A stretch of DNA of 7,995 nt, from contig JAFLUV010000109.1 of NCBI GenBank assembly GCA_022508635.1, positions 1 to 7,995 on the forward strand, read 5' to 3'. The notes below the pieces were generated by a model. It had not been told where the DNA came from and did no database searches. It saw nothing but the letters and a program-made list of their open reading frames with translations. The stretch is from Prevotellaceae bacterium (GTDB lineage: Bacteria > Bacteroidota > Bacteroidia > Bacteroidales > Bacteroidaceae). Positions 1 to 6,747 of the stretch are shown one piece after another. Position numbers and translations under genes: made by a program. The stretch's first letter is position 1; every line of letters starts with the position of its first letter.

Positions 1-1394
1 TCCTGACAGACTTTGTCTTGGAAAGAGCGTCCTGGAGCAGGAGTGTTGATGCCTTGGTTGATGATGCAGAACGTCAGAACGTGACCATTCGTGGCGGTAA
101 GGTAGCCTGCCAGCGATACGATGCCTGTCACGGTACCGGTCTTGGCACGGACATTGCTTTCTGCTTTGGTGCTGACCATGCGCTTCTGCAAAGTGCCATC
201 AACGCCTGCTATGGGCAGTGACGGCAACAGATGTTCACGTATGGACGGGGTGCGCCAGGCATAGTTGAGCATTGATACGAGCATCTCTGGCGAAGCATAG
301 TTATAGAGCGACAGACCGCTTCCGTCTGCCACCTTGTAGTTGTCGGGGTTCAGATTGATGCGTTTCATCAGTTCTTCTGTACGCTGTGTGGTCTGTTTAT
401 GTCCCGCATACTTCGTGCCTGTTGAGGCCGCAATCTGATAGAAGAGGCATTCAGCAAAGATATTATCGCTTTTTTTCATCATAGGTTCCAGTAGATTATC
501 AATACTATGATGGATGGTGCAGACCGAACGCGCCTGCTTGTCTGTCACGGCATACATGCCTGCTTTGCTGCGCAATCCTATGCCTGCATTGGAAAGTGCT
601 TGTAGCCAATACTGCTCGAAAGTGTCCTTGCCGTCAACAAGCAGTGCAGAGAGCGGACCATAGTCATCGTCCCAGCACCAACCCCAGCCCATTGGCGTGT
701 TCTCGCGCATGGAGAGATCGTAGACTATCGTACCAGCAATGCTATCAATACCCGTCTGCTGTTTGATGTTTGCTGCTACCTGCTGCAGTTCGTTCCGAGT
801 GACAAGTGGATCCATTCCGCCTATAACGTAAAGGTCTCCTTGGAGCGTGCGTGACACGATGTTACCAGTGATACGGAAATCAGTTTTCAACTTATAGTCT
901 CCCTTCAGGAAATGCAATGCAGTGACGGCAGTGACAATTTTCTGGCAAGAAGCCGGACGCATGCGGTGTGTCGCGTTGACTGCATAAAGGGGTTTTTCGT
1001 CTGTCAGGTCATAAACGTAGAGTCCCAGCTGTGTTGTCTCGAAGATAGGAGACTGGCAAAGTGAGTCGAGCGCCATCTGCTTTGCTGCCTGCCATGTCCC
1101 TGCTTCTGCCCGTTGCACTTGCGATACCAGCGGCTGTACGTTGCTTTCGGGTGTCTCCTTTTGTTCTGGCACAGGCATTGTCTCCACTATCGTGGGAATC
1201 GTCTGTATGAGCGGTACGGAGTCCTTTTGTTCCGGCACAGGCATGATTTTCACCATCGTGGGAATCGTCTGTATAGGCGGTAAAGTGGTTTTCGCCCCGC
1301 TGTCCTGCTGCACAGCTTGCGGTGTCATTCGCTGAGATGCACACGATCCTGCTATGAGCAGAAAAAAAACATACTTAATATATTTTGTTGACAT
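1..1394 (-). CDS. dacB: PBP4-type D-alanyl-D-alanine carboxypeptidase/endopeptidase, C-terminus cut by window edge
   Basis: Reading the minus strand from the ATG at 1394-1392 gives 464 open codons to the window edge. All three penicillin-binding motifs are visible: S149-C-Q-K152 (catalytic Ser and general-base Lys), S309-D-N311, and K418-T-G420. The long insert between the first two motifs (about 150 residues) is typical of class C PBP4/DacB. This family trims or cleaves peptidoglycan cross-links in the periplasm. The N-terminus (K4, K7, then YVFFLLIAGSC18) looks like a lipoprotein signal with Cys18 as lipidation site, although the -3 residue is Ala rather than Leu, so ordinary signal peptidase cleavage is possible. 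Residues 37-80 are a duplicated Pro-rich linker before the catalytic domain, which starts near 121. Only a few tens of C-terminal residues should be missing. It lies downstream of rubrerythrin behind a terminator, and I see no good promoter of its own. Confidence 0.93.
   Translation of the reverse strand, partial: MSTKYIKYVFFLLIAGSCASQRMTPQAVQQDSGAKTTLPPIQTIPTMVKIMPVPEQKDSVPLIQTIPTIVETMPVPEQKETPESNVQPLVSQVQRAEAGTWQAAKQMALDSLCQSPIFETTQLGLYVYDLTDEKPLYAVNATHRMRPASCQKIVTAVTALHFLKGDYKLKTDFRITGNIVSRTLQGDLYVIGGMDPLVTRNELQQVAANIKQQTGIDSIAGTIVYDLSMRENTPMGWGWCWDDDYGPLSALLVDGKDTFEQYWLQALSNAGIGLRSKAGMYAVTDKQARSVCTIHHSIDNLLEPMMKKSDNIFAECLFYQIAASTGTKYAGHKQTTQRTEELMKRINLNPDNYKVADGSGLSLYNYASPEMLVSMLNYAWRTPSIREHLLPSLPIAGVDGTLQKRMVSTKAESNVRAKTGTVTGIVSLAGYLTATNGHVLTFCIINQGINTPAPGRSFQDKVCQ
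1156..1287. repeat. Two-copy 66-bp in-frame tandem repeat inside dacB
   Basis: Copies lie at 1156-1221 and 1222-1287, with about 55 of 66 bases matching by hand alignment and an identical 20-bp run in each. They encode 22-residue units at residues 37-58 and 59-80 of the dacB product. The shared core reads IQTIPT, then V, then MPVPEQK. The unit is proline-rich and sits between the putative lipid anchor and the catalytic domain, so it probably forms an extended spacer. Confidence 0.9.
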
Positions 1395-1410
1395 GGTTAA
1401 ATGTTGGATT

Positions 1411-1450
1411 CTAATAAAGTAAAGGCGAGCAGCGATGTGCCGCCCGCCCT
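1411..1450 (-). terminator. Rho-independent terminator downstream of rubrerythrin
   Basis: On the minus strand a stem with arms at 1448-1439 and 1433-1424 encloses a 5-nt loop (ACATC). It has ten pairs, two of them G-U, and can extend by a G-U and an A-U pair to 1450 and 1422. A U-rich run (TTTACTTTATT) follows. On the plus strand the two G-U pairs become A-C mismatches, so the signal favours minus-strand transcription. It lies about 60 bp past the rubrerythrin stop and 30 bp before the dacB start. Confidence 0.75.
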
Positions 1451-1510
1451 AAGGTGATGGAGACTCTCTTCCAAGGACGACAGAGCTATTCCTCCGTCCT
1501 GTATTATAAA

Positions 1511-2053
1511 TTAATAGTTTTCAGGCTTTATCTGGAAGTAGCTCTGCGCGTGGTCGCAGGTGGGGCAGGTTTCTGGAGCCTTCTTGCCGATAACGATGTG
1601 ACCGCAGTTGGCGCACTGCCAGATGACGTCTCCTTCGCGAGAGAAAACCAATCCCTCCTTTACGTTCTGAAGCAGACGGCGGTAGCGTTCCTCGTGGTGC
1701 TTTTCTACTGCGCCAACCAATTCGAACTTATCTGCAATTTCGTCAAAGCCTTCCTCGCGAGCCTCACGTGCCATGCGGGCATACATGTCGGTCCACTCGA
1801 AGTTCTCGCCGTTGGCTGCATCTGCCAAATTGGTAGCTGTGTCGCTCACACTGCCGCCATTTAGGAATTTGTACCACAGCTTGGCGTGTTCCTTTTCGTT
1901 TGCAGCTGTCTCCTCAAAGATGGCAGCTATCTGTACATAGCCGTCTTTCTTGGCCTTGGATGCAAAATAAGAGTACTTGTTGCGTGCCATGCTCTCGCCG
2001 GCAAATGCCTCCATGAGGTTTTTCTCAGTCTTAGTTCCTTTCAGTTCTTTCAT
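1511..2053 (-). CDS. rbr: Rubrerythrin (diiron peroxidase with rubredoxin-like tail)
   Basis: A 180-residue protein in two parts. Residues 1-135 form a ferritin-like diiron four-helix domain, with ligand candidates E20, E53-x2-H56, E97/E100 and E117-x2-H120. Residues 144-175 form a rubredoxin-type Fe(SCys)4 site with C147-x2-C150 and C163-x2-C166. The family reduces H2O2 to water in the cytoplasm of anaerobes, taking electrons through the rubredoxin centre. The reading frame is open for 80 codons further upstream (to 2293), but I chose the ATG at 2053. The family's conserved sequence begins there, an A-rich leader (AAAGAAAAGATT) precedes it, and a consensus promoter lies inside the would-be extension. 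It is divergent from nadB and followed by a terminator. No catalytic residue appears to be missing. The symbol rbr is generic. Confidence 0.96.
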   Translation of the reverse strand: MKELKGTKTEKNLMEAFAGESMARNKYSYFASKAKKDGYVQIAAIFEETAANEKEHAKLWYKFLNGGSVSDTATNLADAANGENFEWTDMYARMAREAREEGFDEIADKFELVGAVEKHHEERYRRLLQNVKEGLVFSREGDVIWQCANCGHIVIGKKAPETCPTCDHAQSYFQIKPENY

Positions 2054-2086
2054 AATCTTTTCTTTAGAGTTCGGGAATAATTGCCG

Positions 2087-2117
2087 CAAAGTTACTTGTT
2101 TTAATTGACACCTGCAA
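2087..2117 (-). promoter_or_regulatory. Promoter of rubrerythrin
   Basis: Minus strand: TTG (2117-2115), 20 bp, then TAACTTTG (2094-2087), matching the Bacteroidota -33/-7 consensus. It leaves a leader of roughly 30 nt before the ATG at 2053, which supports that start. Confidence 0.75.
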
Positions 2118-2237
2118 GTTTTCAACTCATTTTTTGTGAGCTCTTCCTGGCTGAGGTGAATCTCACGTAGTTCCTGTGCAAACAAAGCTCCGAAAGTATC
2201 TTTTCCTCTGGAAAGACAAAAGAAAATATTAAATTCC

Positions 2238-2268
2238 TTTGCTTTTCGCACACTTAATCGTAACTTTG
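2238..2268 (+). promoter_or_regulatory. Promoter of nadB (and probably trkH)
   Basis: TTTG (2238-2241), 19 bp, then TAACTTTG (2261-2268) is an exact match to the Bacteroidota housekeeping promoter. The nadB ATG lies 34 bp beyond the -7 box. The stretch 2118-2237, between this promoter and the divergent rubrerythrin promoter, has no gene and no operator I can name. It holds one spaced inverted repeat (GTGAG at 2136-2140, CTCAC at 2162-2166). Confidence 0.8.
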
Positions 2269-2302
2269 CCTCGTTATTATGTAAAAACAGCACTCATCGA
2301 CA

Positions 2303-3895
2303 ATGATAAAGAAGTGTGATTTTCTGGTTATAGGTGGCGGCGTGGCAGGCATGAGCTATGCTCTGAAGGTCGCAAGCGCAGGCAAAGGCAGGGTAATGCT
2401 CGTTTGTAAGACAACCCTTGACGAGGCTAATACGACGAAAGCTCAGGGCGGCATAGCATCGGTGACCAATCTTCTTGTGGATAACTTCGAGAAACATATA
2501 GAAGACACTATGATAGCGGGCGACTACATCAGCGACCCTGCTGCTGTAGAACAAGTAGTATTAGGTGCACCGCAGGGAATCAGCGACTTGCTGAAATGGG
2601 GTGTTAATTTCGACAAAAAGGAGGATGGAGAATTCGACCTTCATCGCGAGGGCGGGCACTCGGAGTTTCGTATCCTGCACCATGCTGACGACACTGGTGC
2701 CGAAATACAGCGTGGTCTCATGGAGGCAGTGCGCAGCCATCCTAACATCGAAATACTGGAGAACCACTTTGCCGTGGAAATTATCACTCAGCATCATTTG
2801 GGTATCCGTGTCACACGACGTACTCCGGATATAGAATGTTATGGTGCATACGTCCTTAACCTTCAGACGGGAAAAGTGGATACTTATTTGAGCAAGGTCA
2901 CACTTATGGCAACGGGAGGCACGGGAGCCATTTATGCTACGACTTCCAATCCGAACATAGCAACAGGCGATGGTATTGCGATGGTCTATCGAGCCAAGGG
3001 AAAAGTGCAGGATATGGAATTCGTTCAGTTCCACCCGACTGTGCTTTTCAACCCCCAAGAAACACACCCTGCCTATCTGATTACCGAGGCTATGCGCGGT
3101 TATGGCGGCATTCTTCGACTGCCTAACGGCGAGGAATTCATGCAAAAGTACGATGAGCGACTTTCCCTGGCTCCGCGCGACATTGTGGCACGTGCTATTG
3201 ATCACGAGATGAAGATACATGGTCTGGATCATGTATGCCTTGATATTACACACAAAGATCCTGAGGAGACAAAGCATCATTTCCCGAACATTTATGCCAA
3301 ATGTCTCAGTATTGGCATAGACATCACTAAGCAGTACATTCCCGTAGCACCCAGTGCACACTATATGTGCGGCGGTATCAAGGTGGATTTGGACGGGCAG
3401 AGCAGCATCCATCGCCTCTATGCTGTGGGTGAATGTTCCTGTACTGGGTTGCATGGTGGCAACCGCCTGGCAAGCAATTCCCTTATTGAGGCTGTTGTTT
3501 ATGCCAACGCTGCTGCCAAACACTCGTTGGAGGTTGTGGACAATTACGATTTCAACGAACATGTACCAGAGTGGAATGATGAGGGTACTATGACGAATGA
3601 GGAGAATGTTCTCATAGCCCAGGATGTAAAAGAAGTGAACCAGATTATGAGCACCTATGTTGGCATCGTTCGCAGCGACTTGCGACTGCACCGTGCCTGG
3701 GAGCGCCTTGACCTCCTTTACGAAGAGACAGAGCATCTCTTCAAGCGTGTCAAGCCGACCAAAGATATATGCGAGCTGCGCAACATGATAAACGTAGGAT
3801 ACCTTATTACCCGTCAGGCTTTGGAGCGAAAGGAAAGTCGTGGTCTGCACTACACTATTGACTACGAGAAGCATGCGCTTGATAAAAAGAAATAA
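2303..3895 (+). CDS. nadB: L-aspartate oxidase (NAD biosynthesis)
   Basis: A 530-residue flavoprotein of normal family length. It oxidises L-aspartate to iminoaspartate, the first step of de novo NAD synthesis; NadA then makes quinolinate. The FAD-binding dinucleotide motif G11-x-G13-x2-G16 follows strand residues DFLVIGG. Other landmarks are TTKAQGGIA (44-52), REGGHS (115-120), FHPT (243-246), APRD (290-293), AHYMCGGI (352-359) and the FAD motif GGNRLASNSL (385-394). By comparison with the E. coli enzyme, E116, H244, R292, H353 and R388 match the active-site residues. EGGHS and the dicarboxylate-binding residues favour NadB over the related succinate dehydrogenase or fumarate reductase flavoproteins. 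It has a helical C-terminal domain from about 430. No nadA or nadC lies beside it in this window. trkH follows after 53 bp with no terminator or promoter between, so the two are probably cotranscribed. Confidence 0.96.
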   Translation: MIKKCDFLVIGGGVAGMSYALKVASAGKGRVMLVCKTTLDEANTTKAQGGIASVTNLLVDNFEKHIEDTMIAGDYISDPAAVEQVVLGAPQGISDLLKWGVNFDKKEDGEFDLHREGGHSEFRILHHADDTGAEIQRGLMEAVRSHPNIEILENHFAVEIITQHHLGIRVTRRTPDIECYGAYVLNLQTGKVDTYLSKVTLMATGGTGAIYATTSNPNIATGDGIAMVYRAKGKVQDMEFVQFHPTVLFNPQETHPAYLITEAMRGYGGILRLPNGEEFMQKYDERLSLAPRDIVARAIDHEMKIHGLDHVCLDITHKDPEETKHHFPNIYAKCLSIGIDITKQYIPVAPSAHYMCGGIKVDLDGQSSIHRLYAVGECSCTGLHGGNRLASNSLIEAVVYANAAAKHSLEVVDNYDFNEHVPEWNDEGTMTNEENVLIAQDVKEVNQIMSTYVGIVRSDLRLHRAWERLDLLYEETEHLFKRVKPTKDICELRNMINVGYLITRQALERKESRGLHYTIDYEKHALDKKK

Positions 3896-3948
3896 GGAAG
3901 GACAGGACGGAATAGGATCCTGAACCACTATAAAAAAACGATTCGGAA

Positions 3949-5421
3949 TTGAAGAAGGGCATACTCGGCATACTCGTCATCATGGAAAGCTTCTTTCTCC
4001 TGCTTTCCATGGTCGTTGCTATTCTCAGCGGTGAAGAGGGTTGGTTGTGCTTTCTGCTCACGGCTTTAGGCACAATGGCAGGCGGTTCTCTGTGTGTCTT
4101 CCTTGGACGTAAGAGCAAGGGACGACGGATGCGTCGAGCCGATAACTTTTTTATTGTGGCACTCTCTTGGATAGTTTTCTCCTTCATCGGCATGATTCCT
4201 TTTATATGTCTTGTAGACATGGATGTAGCGAGTGCTTTCTTCGAGACGATGAGTGGCTTCACGACGACCGGGGCTACTTGCATCCGTGAGATAGATGGAC
4301 TGCCGCGGGCATTGCTTTTCTGGCGCTCGCTCACGCAATGGATAGGCGGTTTGGGCATAGTGGTCTTCTCTTTTGCCCTTATTCCGGTGTATGAGATGAA
4401 GAATACTAATCTCTATTCCGCTGAGGTGACAGGTCTGGGACTTGATAAGCTACGTCCGAAGATAGGTGCCACGGCACGTCGTGTATTGCTCATCTATCTG
4501 GTGCTCACTGGTATCTGTGCCTTTTTCTACTGGGCAGGATCGATGTCGCTCTACGATGCTGTTTGCCATGCTTTCTCTACGATTGCAACTGGCGGTTTCA
4601 GTACGCACTCAGAGAGTATTGCCTACTTTCACAGTAAATACATAGAATATGTGGCGAGCTTTTTCATGATTATCAGTAGTGTCAACTTTTCGCTTTACTA
4701 TTATATGAGCATCCGTCGCAGTCGTGTGCTTTTTCGGAATGAGGAGGTGCGTGTCTTTCTGGCATATATTTTGGCAGCTGTGGTAGGGTTCATGTTGCTC
4801 TTTTATTTTGCTCCTGTTCCTGAGAGTGCGTGCGATACTTTGCCGAGGGGCTTTGAGGAAACGTTCCGCACGGCGCTTTTTCATGTTAGTTCTGTTGCAT
4901 CGAGCACTGGTTTCTCTGCGCAGAAGTTTGACTATGTTGCTTGGGGTGCATCGTTCTGGATGCCGACGGTTGTCATCATGGCTATCGGTGCTTGTGCTGG
5001 CAGTACGGCGGGCGGCATCAAGGTCATCCGTATTATAATATGTGCGAAGAGTGTGTTCAACGAACTCATCCTTATGCTTCATCCCCGTGCTGTCCTTTGC
5101 GTGCGTGTAGGACGGCAGGTTGTGCCGACGGACAAGGTGCGGCAGGCTCTTTCTTTCATTTTTATATATATTCTGCTGGTTATTATTGCGATGACATGCT
5201 ACTCTTTGCTTGGAGCAGATGTTGATACGGCTCTTGGTAGCAGCATTAGTATGCTGAGTAATGTTGGTCCAGGTACTGGATCTACGGGTCCTGCCAGTAC
5301 TTTTGCTGATGTTCCTGTGTCGGGAAAGTGGGTTATGAGTGCGTATATGTTGATTGGTCGTTTGGAGATATTTACGGTACTTTTTCTTTTGATGCCGTGG
5401 TATTGGAAGGATAGGAAGTGA
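3949..5421 (+). CDS. trkH: TrkH-family potassium uptake channel subunit
   Basis: An integral membrane protein of 490 residues with the four pore-loop repeats of the TrkH/KtrB superfamily. The selectivity segments are FTTTG (104-108), ATGG (213-216), SSTG (318-321) and NVGPG (438-442). Hallmark blocks FWRSLTQWIGGLGI (124-137) and GSTAGGIKVIR (351-361) are present. It conducts K+ inward and normally works with a cytoplasmic NAD(H)/ATP-binding gating subunit, TrkA, which is not encoded here. The start is a TTG at 3949. The frame has a stop at 3931-3933 and no ATG until 3982, and starting at 3982 would remove part of the first membrane helix (residues 4-26). TTG is therefore preferred, but it is the least certain point. 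It sits 53 bp behind nadB. The next gene downstream has its own promoter. Confidence 0.94.
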   Translation: MKKGILGILVIMESFFLLLSMVVAILSGEEGWLCFLLTALGTMAGGSLCVFLGRKSKGRRMRRADNFFIVALSWIVFSFIGMIPFICLVDMDVASAFFETMSGFTTTGATCIREIDGLPRALLFWRSLTQWIGGLGIVVFSFALIPVYEMKNTNLYSAEVTGLGLDKLRPKIGATARRVLLIYLVLTGICAFFYWAGSMSLYDAVCHAFSTIATGGFSTHSESIAYFHSKYIEYVASFFMIISSVNFSLYYYMSIRRSRVLFRNEEVRVFLAYILAAVVGFMLLFYFAPVPESACDTLPRGFEETFRTALFHVSSVASSTGFSAQKFDYVAWGASFWMPTVVIMAIGACAGSTAGGIKVIRIIICAKSVFNELILMLHPRAVLCVRVGRQVVPTDKVRQALSFIFIYILLVIIAMTCYSLLGADVDTALGSSISMLSNVGPGTGSTGPASTFADVPVSGKWVMSAYMLIGRLEIFTVLFLLMPWYWKDRK

Positions 5422-5440
5422 CGGTTTATCTTGCCGATTG

Positions 5441-5471
5441 TTTGGGATTAGGATATAATTGTGTAATTTTG
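5441..5471 (+). promoter_or_regulatory. Promoter of the Cu/Zn permease gene
   Basis: TTTG (5441-5444), 19 bp, then TAATTTTG (5464-5471) matches the Bacteroidota promoter exactly. It lies in the 78-bp gap after trkH and 28 bp before the permease ATG, so the permease can be expressed separately from nadB-trkH. I see no obvious metal-responsive operator around it. Confidence 0.75.
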
Positions 5472-5499
5472 TGGGCTGAAATAGTGAATTTATGGTACT

Positions 5500-6747
5500 A
5501 TGATGGGTGTTTTTACTGAAATTTGGAATTTGCTTTGCGAGATGTCGCCTTATTTGCTGTTGGGATTCCTGTTGGCAGGGCTGATGCATGAGTTTGTTCC
5601 CAACACACTTTATACGAAATATCTTGGCGGCAGTTCGCTGCGCAGTGTCGTGTTGGCGGCTCTGTTCGGCGTGCCTCTGCCGCTATGTTCCTGTGGGGTG
5701 ATACCGACAGCCATGGGTATCCGCAGGGAAGGTGCCAGCAAGGGCGCTACGATTTCTTTCCTCATTGCCACGCCGCAGACGGGTGTGGACAGTATTGTTG
5801 CGACCTACAGTCTTATGGGGCTGCCCTTTGCTATTATTCGTCCTGTTGTGGCAATGCTGACGGCTGTCTTTGGTGGTGTGCTGTGCAATGTGCTTGATTC
5901 GGACGATGAGATTGTGGTGGTTCGAAAGGAAAAGGCAGAGTCGCGCAGGAATACAGGCGAACGCTTTGCGGTGAGGCTGTGGCGTGTTCTTGCCTATGCC
6001 TTTGGCGAAATGATGGAAGATATAGGCAAGTGGCTGGCAATTGGGTTGATTGCGGCAGGTATCATTACGGTTGCTGTGCCGGACGCTTGGTTTACGGTCT
6101 TTCAGGGGAATACGCTGTACAGCATACTCTTCGTGCTTGCTTTCAGTATTCCGATGTATCTTTGTGCTACGGGCAGCATCCCTATTGCCTTGGCACTTAT
6201 GATGAAGGGACTGACACCCGGTGCAGCACTGGTGTTGCTCATGGCGGGTCCTGCCAGCAATGCTGCCAGCATCCTTGTCGTGGGTAAGGTGCTGGGCAGG
6301 CGTTCGATGCTGATATATCTGTTCTCCATCATTACGGGAGCTGTCCTTTTTGCTTTCGGCATCGACAGGCTGTTGCCTCGCGAGTGGTTCATGGTTCCAG
6401 TCATGCAGCATGCTGACTGTTGTGGGGAAGACATCGGTGTCTTTTCCTATTTTTGCACGGCACTATTGCTTATTCTCCTGGCGCGTGCGCTTTGGCCTTT
6501 CGGGCATCATCGTCACGAGGATGACGGAAATGTGGCAGAGGGATGTATTATATATAATGTAGAAGGAATGGACTGTAGCCACTGCGCCGAAAACGTGAGG
6601 CGTGCGATTGCTGACGTCGATGGTGTGGAAAGCGTTGAGGTGTCGCTCGGCGATGGTACGGCAAGTGTCATGGGGGCGGCGGACGAGGCCGAAGTTGTCC
6701 GTGCGATAGAGAGTATCGGATTTAAGGCAAAGAGGCTCAGCAGCTGA
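5500..6747 (+). CDS. SO_0444-type Cu/Zn efflux permease with C-terminal HMA domain
   Basis: A 415-residue protein in two parts. Residues about 10-335 form a polytopic permease of the PF03773/COG0701 (ArsP_1, formerly DUF318) superfamily. Signature blocks are PLPLCSCGVIP (59-69), ATPQTGVDS (90-98), CATGSIP (222-228) and AGPASNAAS (249-257). These match the SO_0444 Cu/Zn efflux group. Residues about 349-412 form a ferredoxin-like heavy-metal-associated domain with G356-M-D-C359-S-H-C362, the metal-binding loop of CopZ-like chaperones. Further metal-ligand clusters are HADCC (304-308) and HHRH (336-339). The likely job is export of Cu+ or Zn2+ from the cytoplasm, with the tail capturing metal; the substrate is inferred from family only. 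Two adjacent ATGs (5500 and 5503) could start it. It has its own promoter, and its stop codon overlaps the convergent radical SAM gene. Confidence 0.9.
   Translation: MMGVFTEIWNLLCEMSPYLLLGFLLAGLMHEFVPNTLYTKYLGGSSLRSVVLAALFGVPLPLCSCGVIPTAMGIRREGASKGATISFLIATPQTGVDSIVATYSLMGLPFAIIRPVVAMLTAVFGGVLCNVLDSDDEIVVVRKEKAESRRNTGERFAVRLWRVLAYAFGEMMEDIGKWLAIGLIAAGIITVAVPDAWFTVFQGNTLYSILFVLAFSIPMYLCATGSIPIALALMMKGLTPGAALVLLMAGPASNAASILVVGKVLGRRSMLIYLFSIITGAVLFAFGIDRLLPREWFMVPVMQHADCCGEDIGVFSYFCTALLLILLARALWPFGHHRHEDDGNVAEGCIIYNVEGMDCSHCAENVRRAIADVDGVESVEVSLGDGTASVMGAADEAEVVRAIESIGFKAKRLSS
6737..6747. other. 11-bp tail-to-tail overlap of two genes, itself a palindrome
   Basis: TCAGC-A-GCTGA is an odd palindrome that carries the TGA stop of the permease (6745-6747) and, on the other strand, the TGA stop of the radical SAM gene (6739-6737). 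There is no room for an intergenic terminator, so transcripts from both sides must run into each other or end inside the opposing gene. Confidence 0.9.

Noticed and set aside
1009..1344. 111-codon minus-strand frame inside dacB
   Set aside because: It is out of frame with dacB, which carries all three PBP motifs; the apparent repeats in this frame are the dacB linker duplication read in the wrong frame.
1474..1500. Hairpin AGGACG/CGTCCT just after the rubrerythrin stop
   Set aside because: The 6-bp stem has a 15-nt loop and no U-run; the stronger hairpin at 1422-1450 is the better terminator.
2054..2293. 80-residue N-terminal extension of rubrerythrin
   Set aside because: The extension contains a consensus promoter for the shorter gene and has no homology to rubrerythrins that I recognise.
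3903..3921. CAGGA/TCCTG inverted repeat after nadB as a terminator
   Set aside because: Only 5 bp of stem and followed by an A-run on the plus strand rather than a T-run, so nadB-trkH cotranscription remains likely.
2561..3928. 455-codon open frame on the minus strand opposite nadB
   Set aside because: nadB on the plus strand has every family motif and a consensus promoter. The antisense translation shows no recognisable domain and is the expected mirror of biased codons.
4609..5589. 326-codon open frame on the minus strand opposite trkH and the permease start
   Set aside because: Its translation is low in hydrophobic order, rich in Arg, His, Asn and Gln, and runs across two well-supported genes.
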